In this document: piece by piece, positions 35,750-44,049 of the stretch
How positions within the stretch are numbered: the stretch's first letter is position 1
Layout of the letters: each line of letters opens with the position of its first letter
Assembly (NCBI RefSeq): GCF_014281055.1
Contig: NZ_JACRSE010000002.1
Coordinates: forward strand, 248,001 to 312,000
Source of the DNA: Fluviispira vulneris
Lineage (GTDB): Bacteria; Bdellovibrionota_B; Oligoflexia; Silvanigrellales; Silvanigrellaceae
Length of the DNA stretch: 64,000 nt
Direction of reading: 5' to 3'
Notes under the pieces: model-generated
Seen by the model: only the letters and a program-made list of their open reading frames with translations
Databases searched by the model: none
What the model was told of the DNA's origin: nothing
Translations under genes and position numbers: made by a program

Positions 35750-36316
35750 TTATTTGGGTATATTGCTGTAATTAAAGCCTTTTGTGTACTCAAGATAACG
35801 GAATGTGGTGTCGAGTACACGCTTGATTTCATCATCTTTGACCTGGCGAACGACTTTTGCAGGTGAGCCAATGACGAGACTCCTCGGGGGGATAATTGTC
35901 CCCTGAGTAATAAGACTGCCAGCCCCAACTATACTCTCTCTGCCAACGACAACTCCATCCATAATAGTTGCTCCCATACCGATAAGACAACCTTCTTCAA
36001 TCGTACAACCATGGACAATTGCGAGATGGCCGATACTGACATTTTTAGCGATATGGGTCGGATTTTTCTGGAATGTACAATGAATGACGGCTCCGTCTTG
36101 AATATTTGTATTTTCACCAACTTTTATATAATGGACGTCACCGCGAACAACGGCATTAAACCAAATGCTGCAGTTTTCCCCAAGTTCAACATCACCAATT
36201 ATGCGTGCTCCATCTGCCAAAAAAACGGAATTCGGGATTTTAGGCATGATTTCTTTATAAGCTGTTATTGTTGCAAAAGGACTTTTATTTTTTAAATTCG
36301 TTGATTCATGTTCCAT
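35750..36316 (-). CDS. Gamma-carbonic-anhydrase-like hexapeptide-repeat protein (YrdA/PaaY type)
   Basis: 188 residues forming a left-handed beta-helix of hexapeptide repeats (FLADGARIIGDVELGENCSIWFNAVVRGDVHYIKVG). Zinc-site histidines are in GAVIHCT, VSIGHLAIVHGC, as in gamma-class carbonic anhydrases, and the C-terminal helix VKDDEIKRVLDTTFRYLEY is typical. Many members bind metal without proven carbonic anhydrase activity. An N-terminal extension of about 25 residues precedes the first repeat. It lies between tRNA-Cys (same strand) and a divergent outer-membrane protein gene. Confidence 0.88.
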   Translation of the reverse strand: MEHESTNLKNKSPFATITAYKEIMPKIPNSVFLADGARIIGDVELGENCSIWFNAVVRGDVHYIKVGENTNIQDGAVIHCTFQKNPTHIAKNVSIGHLAIVHGCTIEEGCLIGMGATIMDGVVVGRESIVGAGSLITQGTIIPPRSLVIGSPAKVVRQVKDDEIKRVLDTTFRYLEYTKGFNYSNIPK

Positions 36317-36407
36317 AAATGACTCTTCTCCATCTCAGTTCATTTCGAAAATATCCGATGAGTGCAAAGGTTACAATAAGTAAAATTTATATTAGGAAAA
36401 TAATTTT

Positions 36408-37526
36408 TTGAAAATGAATATCATAAAAATTTTTTTTAATTTATCTTGCAAATTTTTATTTTTACTCATTTGTAACCAAAGTGTGATTGCTCAAGATATA
36501 TCAAGTCTTAAAAAATCAGCGCCCATTTATCAAAATTCATTTGACCTTGCGAGCGGTGGTGCAAGCATGACTCGAGCAACACAGGAAGGTGTTTTATTTG
36601 CAAATCCAAGCTTACCCGCATTTGGCGAAGGAATCATCCGATCGATTTTCTTAAAAAATACAGCTAGTATTGGGGCACAAAGCATAGGTTTTTTAAATGA
36701 TGTAGTAACAGCTGCTGGAAATTTAAATACTGCCCAATTGCAAAATTTATTAGGAGATATAGTAAAAAAACCAGTTTATTTTGGCTTAGATTCCGCGGCT
36801 GGTCTTATTACTTCAAATTTTAGTATTGCAGGTTTTAGTTCCGCTAAAATAGATCTCAATGGGCGCCAGTTTGGTATTTTAGGTCTGCCAGATATTCAAA
36901 TTAAAAGCAATGGTTTTGTTGGGGTTGCTTCTGCTATTAGCACACAATTTGCTGATACTTTAGCAATTGGTATAGGACCAAAATATATTTACAATGCAGA
37001 AATAAACGCAGACTTAGGAGTAAATGATATTTTAAATGCAAGTCAAGCACAAAGTATAATAACAAACTCATTGAAAAATGGCACAGCTATTTCGACTGAT
37101 ATTGGTGTCACTTTCCAAAAGAGAACAAAACACTTTGATGTGCGTATTGCAGGAGTTGTAGAAGATGTAGGTAATACACAATTTACAGGTGGGGTGCCTC
37201 CTTGGTTACAGACCTACAATGCCGGTATTGGATTTTCTATTCACGATGAGACAAATGCTTTGCATTGTGCTTTGGATTACCGTGATATTTCCGATGTGTA
37301 TAAAGAAGATTTGCCAAAAAAAGTGTATATGGGATGCAAGCTTTTAATTACGCGCATTTTTGGATTAGGCTTTGGTTATTTACAAGGTTGGCCTTCATAT
37401 GGTTTTGTTTTGAATTTATTTTTAATGCGAATTGAAGCTGGTGCATATACAAAAGATGCAGGTAATTATCAGGCAGGACTCGTAGGGCGACAAGTTTATT
37501 TTGCTTCTTTAGGATTTGAATTATGA
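36408..37526 (+). CDS. Probable outer-membrane beta-barrel protein
   Basis: 372 residues with a signal peptide (FFNLSCKFLFLLICNQSVIAQ). The motif FDLASGGASMTRATQEGVLFANPS after the signal is the opening of FadL/PorV/TraF-like outer-membrane proteins. Alternating strands follow, ending VYFASLGFEL. The TTG at 36408 has AGGA upstream; an ATG at 36414 is the alternative start. Its stop overlaps the start of a lipoprotein gene by four bases, so the two products probably work together in the outer membrane. Cargo or ligand unknown. Confidence 0.65.
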   Translation: MKMNIIKIFFNLSCKFLFLLICNQSVIAQDISSLKKSAPIYQNSFDLASGGASMTRATQEGVLFANPSLPAFGEGIIRSIFLKNTASIGAQSIGFLNDVVTAAGNLNTAQLQNLLGDIVKKPVYFGLDSAAGLITSNFSIAGFSSAKIDLNGRQFGILGLPDIQIKSNGFVGVASAISTQFADTLAIGIGPKYIYNAEINADLGVNDILNASQAQSIITNSLKNGTAISTDIGVTFQKRTKHFDVRIAGVVEDVGNTQFTGGVPPWLQTYNAGIGFSIHDETNALHCALDYRDISDVYKEDLPKKVYMGCKLLITRIFGLGFGYLQGWPSYGFVLNLFLMRIEAGAYTKDAGNYQAGLVGRQVYFASLGFEL

Positions 37527-38203
37527 GAAAATTAATAATTGGTATCACATTTTTGTCAATTTTAATTAATATAAGTTCATGTAGAGGTAATATATTATCT
37601 TCTTTTGCAGATCAAGATTATCAAGAACAAGCAGAAATCGATATGCAAAATGGTGATTATACATCAGCTCAAACTAAATTATTAAATATTTTAACGACAG
37701 AACCAAATAATTATACTGTTAGATCTCTGCTTGCAGCCTGTTACGCAGCACAGGGTGGAATTATTATTTATCAAGTGTTATCAAATGCTCTCACAAGCTC
37801 AAGTTCTTATAACATTAATACCAATCCATTTGGCTTTACTTCATCAATTTTACCAAATCCCACAGCATATATTTTAGGACAAATGCAACTGGCAATCGAT
37901 TCAATGTCACTTATCCCAGCTGCTAGTATGACGAGTGATATGCAATTTGTTCAATCCATGTTTATCAATCTCTATTTATTACTTCAATTAGAAGATTTAT
38001 TAACTTTACTACGAGCAGGGACTCCATGGACAGCTGCGCAAACAACATTAGTCGTAAATACTTATAATTCTGCTCTTTCTTCAAATGTATCAAGTACAAA
38101 TCCCATCACACAGCTTTTTTCAGTAATTACGACTGGAATTTCACTCACACCGGGAGCGACTCAAGCACAACAAATTCAAAACTTTTTAACTGTATTTGAG
38201 TAA
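37523..38203 (+). CDS. Lipoprotein with TPR-like segment
   Basis: 226 residues. A lipoprotein signal (LIIGITFLSILINISSC, lipobox ISSC at Cys20) is followed by one clear TPR-like helix pair (YQEQAEIDMQNGDYTSAQTK and NYTVRSLLAACYAAQ). The rest is Ser/Thr/Asn-rich and probably helical. It is translationally coupled to the preceding barrel protein, which suggests an outer-membrane pair. No specific family recognised. Confidence 0.65.
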   Translation: MRKLIIGITFLSILINISSCRGNILSSFADQDYQEQAEIDMQNGDYTSAQTKLLNILTTEPNNYTVRSLLAACYAAQGGIIIYQVLSNALTSSSSYNINTNPFGFTSSILPNPTAYILGQMQLAIDSMSLIPAASMTSDMQFVQSMFINLYLLLQLEDLLTLLRAGTPWTAAQTTLVVNTYNSALSSNVSSTNPITQLFSVITTGISLTPGATQAQQIQNFLTVFE

Positions 38204-38381
38204 AACATAAAATAATTTCACATTAATTGATATTTAAATCAATTCTAAAAATTATTAATTTAATTTTTTTAAAAATAGCAAATGAGTGTGTCAAAAATCT
38301 AACTGGCCATTCTTTTGAATGTATTGGTATATTGATGTTCCATTACACTTTCTTAAAAACATTTTCCTTAGGGAGATTTAA

Positions 38382-40184
38382 ATGAATAAAATGTCTTTGG
38401 CATTGATAAGTTCTTCTATCTTTACTTTGGTATCTTTATCTGCAGAAGCTGGAAGCTCTGTAAAAACAAATGACTTGATTAACTCTCTTACTGTTGGCGT
38501 GAGTCCCTTACCTGAACTTATTGAAAGTGGAAATGGCTTGTATCGAGCGGATGGTGTTGCTGAAATAATTTCTGAAGACAATTATAGAACTGCTGATTCA
38601 AATTTAGCAAAAAATCTTAAAAATTCTGAAAATAAAAAAGATACTTCAATCGCAATCGCACGTGATTATCTAAAATTAAATGCGAGCAAATATGGTTTAA
38701 ATACATTTGATATTGACGATCTCAAAGTAACAGATACACGGCTGAATGAAACATTTTCAGTTGTGAGATTTGAACAACGGATTAATGATGTTCCTGTATA
38801 TGGCAGTGAAATTGCTGTAACTGTAACTTACGATGGAAAAGTCACTTTTGTGGCAAGCAATACTGTAACTGGGCTTGTAAAAATGAAATTTTCAGCAGTT
38901 AAAGTTATTGAGAAAGAAAAAGCGATTGAGATTGCTAAAAAACATCTTGGTGTTGTTCGTCTAAATTCTAAAAAAGCAGAGCCAGTGATCTTTAAGGGAG
39001 ACGATTCCCTTCAATATGACGCTTGGCAAGTTAAATTAACACCAAAAGATGGTCCAAAAGGCGATTGGGAAATAATTATTGATGCAGCTACAGGAAAAAT
39101 ACTTCGCTCTGAAAATAAAGAATTGCATGCTAAGGGTTCAGCAAAAGTTTATAAAACTGATCCATTAGCATTTGCTGGTAAAAAATATGGTGATGCAGGA
39201 TTTGTTGATAATACAACAAATCCCTCTTCAGCAAATACTTCGCAAAGTCCCTCTGATTCTCCAGAACTTACGGCCGCACGTGTTGCTGTTACCTTAGAAG
39301 ATATCACTCTGAAAGATGGAAATTATTCGCTTGCAGGATCATATGCTGTATGCTCTGATTTTGAACCACCAACAGATAGCGCTTGTCCTGTGCAAAATAA
39401 AAATGAGTTTGATTTCACTCGGACACAAGTCGGTTTTGATGGGGTTAATGCGTATTATGCAATTGACTCATATATGCGTTATGTCAATGAAGCTTTAAAT
39501 GTAAAAGTCATGCCCTATCAATACAAAGGTGGTGTTCAATTCGATCCGCATGGATTAAATGGAGATGACAATTCACATTTTATCCCAAGCACAGGTAAAG
39601 TTGCTTTTGGCCAAGGCGGTGTTGATGATGCAGAAGATGTCGCTGTTGTAATTCATGAATTGGGGCATGGAATTCACGATTGGTTAACACGTGGCAATGC
39701 AGGCAATGATGGACAAAATGGAATTGGTGAAGGTACGGGAGATTATTTAGCTGCAGGTTATTTACGGGATAAGCAAGAAAGCAAATGGAAGCCAACGGAT
39801 ACAGAGTATCAATGGGTCATGCGTTGGGATGGGCACAATCCTTTTTGGGGTGGGCGTGTAACAAATTGGAATGTTGGCCGCACTTATCCTAAAGATGTTG
39901 TTAACACTGGATCTCCGCACACTGCAGGTCAATATTGGTCTTCTTGCAATATGGCAGCGCGGGATAGAATTGGGGCAAAAGAAATGGATAAAGTTTTCTT
40001 AAACGGCCTTTCAAAAACAGTGCGCTCAACCAATCAAAAAGGCGCAGCACAAGCAATTATAGATGCAGCTAGAGATATGAAATATACTCAAGTTCAAATA
40101 AATAAAATTGCTGAAGCATATAATACCGCTTGTACCTATGGCGTCACTGTGCCAAAAGCGCTTGATCCAATAGAAGGTGAATAA
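38382..40184 (+). CDS. Secreted M36/M4-like zinc metalloprotease
   Basis: 600 residues. A signal peptide (to about residue 24, SAEAGS) is followed by an FTP/PepSY propeptide region (about 75-250: RFEQRINDVPVYGSEIAVTVTYDG, GDWEIIIDAATGKILRSEN). The catalytic domain has VAVVIHELGHGIHDWL near 420 (two zinc His and catalytic Glu) and NGIGEGTGDYLAAGYL with the third zinc ligand Glu, the fungalysin-like spacing. Start has GGGAG. The export signal and the type II secretion genes at the window start make it a plausible secreted degradative enzyme of the organism. It is followed by a strong terminator. Confidence 0.88.
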   Translation: MNKMSLALISSSIFTLVSLSAEAGSSVKTNDLINSLTVGVSPLPELIESGNGLYRADGVAEIISEDNYRTADSNLAKNLKNSENKKDTSIAIARDYLKLNASKYGLNTFDIDDLKVTDTRLNETFSVVRFEQRINDVPVYGSEIAVTVTYDGKVTFVASNTVTGLVKMKFSAVKVIEKEKAIEIAKKHLGVVRLNSKKAEPVIFKGDDSLQYDAWQVKLTPKDGPKGDWEIIIDAATGKILRSENKELHAKGSAKVYKTDPLAFAGKKYGDAGFVDNTTNPSSANTSQSPSDSPELTAARVAVTLEDITLKDGNYSLAGSYAVCSDFEPPTDSACPVQNKNEFDFTRTQVGFDGVNAYYAIDSYMRYVNEALNVKVMPYQYKGGVQFDPHGLNGDDNSHFIPSTGKVAFGQGGVDDAEDVAVVIHELGHGIHDWLTRGNAGNDGQNGIGEGTGDYLAAGYLRDKQESKWKPTDTEYQWVMRWDGHNPFWGGRVTNWNVGRTYPKDVVNTGSPHTAGQYWSSCNMAARDRIGAKEMDKVFLNGLSKTVRSTNQKGAAQAIIDAARDMKYTQVQINKIAEAYNTACTYGVTVPKALDPIEGE

Positions 40185-40222
40185 TAAGTATTTTATTCTC
40201 AGTCTTATTTAATCTTAAGATC

Positions 40223-40263
40223 TGCAACGGAATTCATTCTTTATAAGTTTGAATTCCGTTGCA
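40223..40263. terminator. 14-base perfect hairpin between convergent genes
   Basis: TGCAACGGAATTCA (40223-40236) and TGAATTCCGTTGCA (40250-40263) form a perfect stem with a 13-base loop, between the protease (plus) and alcohol dehydrogenase (minus) stops. The flanking T-runs are short and broken, so termination strength is uncertain. Confidence 0.65.
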
Positions 40264-40282
40264 AAATATTTATTTAAAAATT

Positions 40283-41335
40283 TTAATCTTGGTTCAATGA
40301 TTTAATATCAATCACAAATCGATAACGAACATCGCCTTTAATTATCCTTTCATATGCATCATTAATTTTATTCATCTCTATGATTTCTATTTCAGGTGTT
40401 ACATTATGTTTCGAACAGAAATCGAGCATTTCTTGAGTTTCTGCAATTCCGCCGATCAATGAACCCGCTAGCTGGCGGCGACGGAATATGAGCGGGAAAA
40501 CATTAATTGAATTTGGCTTTTCTGGAGCTCCTACTTGCACCATCGTTGAGTCTAATTTTAACAGGGCAACATATTGTCCTAAATCTGTATTCATTGAAAC
40601 AGTATTTAAAATAAAATCAAATTTATTTAAATGCTCATTCAATGCGTTTTGCTCTGAGGAATTGATATATTCTTTTGCTCCAAATTTAAAGGCATCTTCT
40701 TTCTTTTTATTCGAGCTGCTCACCACAGAAACTTCTGCTCCCATTGCGACAGCTATTTTCACTGCCATATGCCCTAAACCACCTAAACCGATTACTGCAA
40801 CTTTTGAACCTTTTGTTACTTTCCAGTGATTTAAAGGTGAGAAAGTTGTTATTCCAGCGCATAAAAGTGGTGCTGCTTTGTCGAGGGGTATATTATCTGG
40901 AATTTTTAAAACAAACTTTTCGTCGACAACTATTTTGGAAGAATACCCTCCATAGGTGTAACCTTGTCTGCCTTTTTCAACTCCATTGTATGTCCCGACA
41001 AAACCTACATCACAATACTGCTCAAGACCATCACGACACGATGGACAGTTTTGGCAAGAGCCAACCATACAGCCAACTCCGACACTGTCACCCACTTTAA
41101 ATTTTGTTACTTTATTTCCGACTTGCGCTATTTTACCTGCGATTTCATGTCCAGGAACGACGGGATATTGGGTCTGACCCCATTCATTTCGAGCAGTGTG
41201 AATATCGCTATGGCAGACACCACAGTATTCAATGTCAATAAGAATATCGTTTGCGCCCACTTCCCGACGCTCAATGTGGAATTGTTTTAGTTTTGCTTTT
41301 GCATCGAGTGCAGCATAGGCATTTATGAGACTCAT
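40283..41335 (-). CDS. Zinc-dependent NAD(P) alcohol/aldehyde dehydrogenase (YahK/CAD-like)
   Basis: 350 residues of medium-chain dehydrogenase. The catalytic zinc site is ECGVCHSDIHTARNEWG and PGHEIAGKIAQVG; the four-Cys structural zinc loop is CQNCPSCRDGLEQYC; the Rossmann motif is VIGLGGLGHMAVKIA. VQVGAPEK and GSLIGGIAETQEMLDFC place it in the cinnamyl-alcohol-dehydrogenase/YahK group, which reduces a broad set of aldehydes with NADPH. Cytoplasmic, single gene with its own upstream region of about 205 bases. The terminator hairpin at 40223-40263 closes it. Confidence 0.92.
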   Translation of the reverse strand: MSLINAYAALDAKAKLKQFHIERREVGANDILIDIEYCGVCHSDIHTARNEWGQTQYPVVPGHEIAGKIAQVGNKVTKFKVGDSVGVGCMVGSCQNCPSCRDGLEQYCDVGFVGTYNGVEKGRQGYTYGGYSSKIVVDEKFVLKIPDNIPLDKAAPLLCAGITTFSPLNHWKVTKGSKVAVIGLGGLGHMAVKIAVAMGAEVSVVSSSNKKKEDAFKFGAKEYINSSEQNALNEHLNKFDFILNTVSMNTDLGQYVALLKLDSTMVQVGAPEKPNSINVFPLIFRRRQLAGSLIGGIAETQEMLDFCSKHNVTPEIEIIEMNKINDAYERIIKGDVRYRFVIDIKSLNQD

Positions 41336-41540
41336 ATTTGGCTCCTTCAGTTTAAAGAATGCAGTGAGCTTAAGTTAAATTAAAAATAAAAGCCATAATT
41401 AAATATTGTAAAAAATGGCAATAGATTTGTAATATATTGCTCACTTTATATATTGAAACTTTTTACAAAAGACAAAAATCAGATTAAAAAAGACAAATGT
41501 AATTCTTACGTTAATAGAGAAATATGGAAAGGACTTTTAG

Positions 41541-43034
41541 ATGAATTTAAATTTTAGAAAATTATTGATTTGTTTTTCAATTATGCCAAGTTTTATTTAT
41601 GCCAACGAATGGAGCGATAAAGCAAAACAAGATATCGATGAAGTTTATACGATCCTTAAAGAAAACCATCCTGGGTATGTGGATTCTCTCAATCCTGATT
41701 TTAAAAAAGATTTTGAAAAAAATTATATAACTGCCTTGAAAAATTCTGAAAAAATTGATTCCTATAATGGCTATTATTTTACACCGAAAGAATATATTAC
41801 CACTTTTCGCGATGGGCACACTCAATTGAGTTTTAGCAATGACTTGCTCAGGCCAGATGATGACAAAGAAATAGAAAATGCTGGAGTTATTATAAAGTAC
41901 AGAAATAATAAGTTCCTTGTATCATCATTACTAAAAAATAAGGAGAAAAATGCTAAATATCCAGAAATAAATAGTGAATTTATAGCATGTGATAGTATAA
42001 GTGCTGAGGAATTATTTAATGAAAATATTTATAAATATTTAGGGAACAGAAATATTGAACTTGTAAAGATTGCTTATTCACGGAATTTATTTCTGAACTA
42101 TAATAGTCCTGAGCAGAAAAAAAATAAAAACTGCGTGTTTAAAAATAGCAAAGGGAAAATTGAGAAATTCAATCTGGTTTGGCAAAAAACAAAATATTCT
42201 GATCTCAAGAATCATTTTTTAAATGCAAGTGTTGGTGCAGAAACGCAATTTAAATTTGAAGAATTTGCCAAAGGAAAATATTGGATATCTATGCCTTCAT
42301 ATAGTGAGGAAGAAAAGTTTGAGAAATTGTATGCAGAAATAGAACAAAATACGAATGAACTGCGCAATGCAGCGCTCATTGTTTTCGATGTGCGTGGAAA
42401 TACGGGTGGAGATTCGTCTTTCGGCAGCAGTGTTATAAAACAAATATGGGGAAAAGAATACTACAATAATTTACCGAAACAACAAAATGAATATGTTGAA
42501 TGGCGTGCCTCTTGGGGCAATTATAATTTTGTTAATAATCAATATTTTAAAAAATTTTCAGGGGCAGAAGAAAAGAAGAATATAAATAGATATCGATATT
42601 ATGAAAGCCTATTAAAAAATATCAAAGCTGCAATCGCAAATAAACAGGATTATTATCTTGAAAAATATTATGAAGAAGATAAAGAAAAACCAAAAAAAGT
42701 AAAAGTTTCCAATAAAGTTAAGGCAAATATTGTACTTTTAACCGATGCTCGTTGCGCCAGTGCTTGCTTAGATTTTGCCGATGAAATTTATTCACTACCG
42801 AATGTTAAGCATGTTGGCCAGATAACAGGATCAGACACTCAATATATGGATATAAGCATAACTAATTTAAAAAGTGGGTTAGCTGAATTGATATACCCTA
42901 TGAAAGTTTATCGCAATAGAAAGCGTAAGGCAGATGAAAGTTATCTGCCCCAATATGTTTATGATGGTGATATTTGGGAAACGGAAAAGTTGAAATCATG
43001 GATTTTGAGTCTGCAAGAAGAGAACAGATCATAA
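41541..43034 (+). CDS. Exported S41-family serine peptidase
   Basis: 497 residues. A signal peptide (LLICFSIMPSFIYA) and an N-terminal helical domain (DIDEVYTILKENHPGYVD, FRDGHTQLSF) precede the S41 core. That core has KYWISMPSY, IVFDVRGNTGGDSSF and LTDARCASACLDFADEI, where the Ser of CASAC is the expected nucleophile. The tail-specific protease PDZ domain is not obvious, so this is closer to the tricorn/CtpA-like peptidases lacking PDZ. Ribosome-binding site AAAGGA. It is convergent with the catalase-like gene, 34 bases away. Confidence 0.82.
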   Translation: MNLNFRKLLICFSIMPSFIYANEWSDKAKQDIDEVYTILKENHPGYVDSLNPDFKKDFEKNYITALKNSEKIDSYNGYYFTPKEYITTFRDGHTQLSFSNDLLRPDDDKEIENAGVIIKYRNNKFLVSSLLKNKEKNAKYPEINSEFIACDSISAEELFNENIYKYLGNRNIELVKIAYSRNLFLNYNSPEQKKNKNCVFKNSKGKIEKFNLVWQKTKYSDLKNHFLNASVGAETQFKFEEFAKGKYWISMPSYSEEEKFEKLYAEIEQNTNELRNAALIVFDVRGNTGGDSSFGSSVIKQIWGKEYYNNLPKQQNEYVEWRASWGNYNFVNNQYFKKFSGAEEKKNINRYRYYESLLKNIKAAIANKQDYYLEKYYEEDKEKPKKVKVSNKVKANIVLLTDARCASACLDFADEIYSLPNVKHVGQITGSDTQYMDISITNLKSGLAELIYPMKVYRNRKRKADESYLPQYVYDGDIWETEKLKSWILSLQEENRS

Positions 43035-43068
43035 GAAATATTATTGAAATTTAATGATAATAATGTTT

Positions 43069-44040
43069 TTAATTTCTTCTTTTAAAACCATCAATATAAG
43101 CTGGAGATCTTACTGATAATATTGGGTCATCAGAAGGCTCTATTCCAGGTAGCAAAGAAATAGGATTGAACATAGTATTGCACTCATTAACATTTTTTGA
43201 TATTTTTGTTAATTTAATTGTTCCAACTTGTACTTCTTTTCTTGTGCTTGGCCATTCAATTGTAGGATTCAAAATATTATCGCTTTTTTCAGCAATTTGA
43301 ACTCTTAATTCGAATTCTACCGTTTGCTTTTTAAGTCTCTCTGACAACTCTGCTTCTAAAAAATCGTCTGGCATAAATTTCAATTGTTCATCGGATAGAC
43401 CTAAAACACCTTGCACTGGAACAGCTTTCCATCGTCCAAAAACTACATCGTTTTTTTTATTGATAAACTTAAAAGCATTGACACCAAAATAATTTGAAGA
43501 TGCATAACTTGCTGGAACAGGCGTTTTACTTAAAAAATCTAATTGAGGTTTAGTATCAGGATGTGTCTCATTAAATGCTTTTATTTTTTCTAAATCAGGT
43601 TTTCCTGTTTTAGGATCAGGTTTGCGTGCTTCTAAAAATTTCACAAAATTTTCCGCATTCTCCACGAAAAAAACGGGTGCGGATAGCAAAGACAAATCTG
43701 TAGTTTTTCCATTATTTAATGTAAATCTCATCGCAAAACCTCTGACAGTTTTTCCTTTATCTGAGGCTCTTGGATTACCTCCACCAATGGAAAAGCGTGC
43801 AAAAACTTTAGCAGATTCTCCACTAAATAATTGTGACTTTGTTATTCTTGAAGCTTCTTTTGGATTTCCTATAAATTCTCCTTCTACGCAAAATCCTTTG
43901 GCGTGAGATCTTCTCATTCCTTTGTGCTCTCCAAAAGTATTTTCTAATGCACTAACCAATTCAGATGGAGTTTGAGCATGAGAATTAGAAGTTTGCGAGA
44001 GAAAAATTGCTACAGGAAAAATTAATTTTAAATTCTTCAT
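43069..44040 (-). CDS. Exported small catalase-family protein (SrpA-like)
   Basis: About 323 residues from the ATG at 44040, which has AGGA six bases upstream (a GTG at 44043 is also open). A signal peptide (LIFPVAIFLSQTSNSHAQ) directs it to the periplasm. The catalase core has RRSHAKGFC (distal His), FARFSIGGGNPRASDKGKTVRGFAMRF, and the proximal heme-ligand region RSPAYIDGFKRR (Tyr) at the C-terminus. It is much shorter than classical catalases, as in SrpA/YhjK-type catalase-related peroxidases. It lies 10 bases before the end of the nitric oxide reductase gene on the same strand, suggesting a shared nitrosative/oxidative stress operon. Confidence 0.87.
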   Translation of the reverse strand: MKNLKLIFPVAIFLSQTSNSHAQTPSELVSALENTFGEHKGMRRSHAKGFCVEGEFIGNPKEASRITKSQLFSGESAKVFARFSIGGGNPRASDKGKTVRGFAMRFTLNNGKTTDLSLLSAPVFFVENAENFVKFLEARKPDPKTGKPDLEKIKAFNETHPDTKPQLDFLSKTPVPASYASSNYFGVNAFKFINKKNDVVFGRWKAVPVQGVLGLSDEQLKFMPDDFLEAELSERLKKQTVEFELRVQIAEKSDNILNPTIEWPSTRKEVQVGTIKLTKISKNVNECNTMFNPISLLPGIEPSDDPILSVRSPAYIDGFKRRN

Positions 44041-44049
44041 CACTAATCC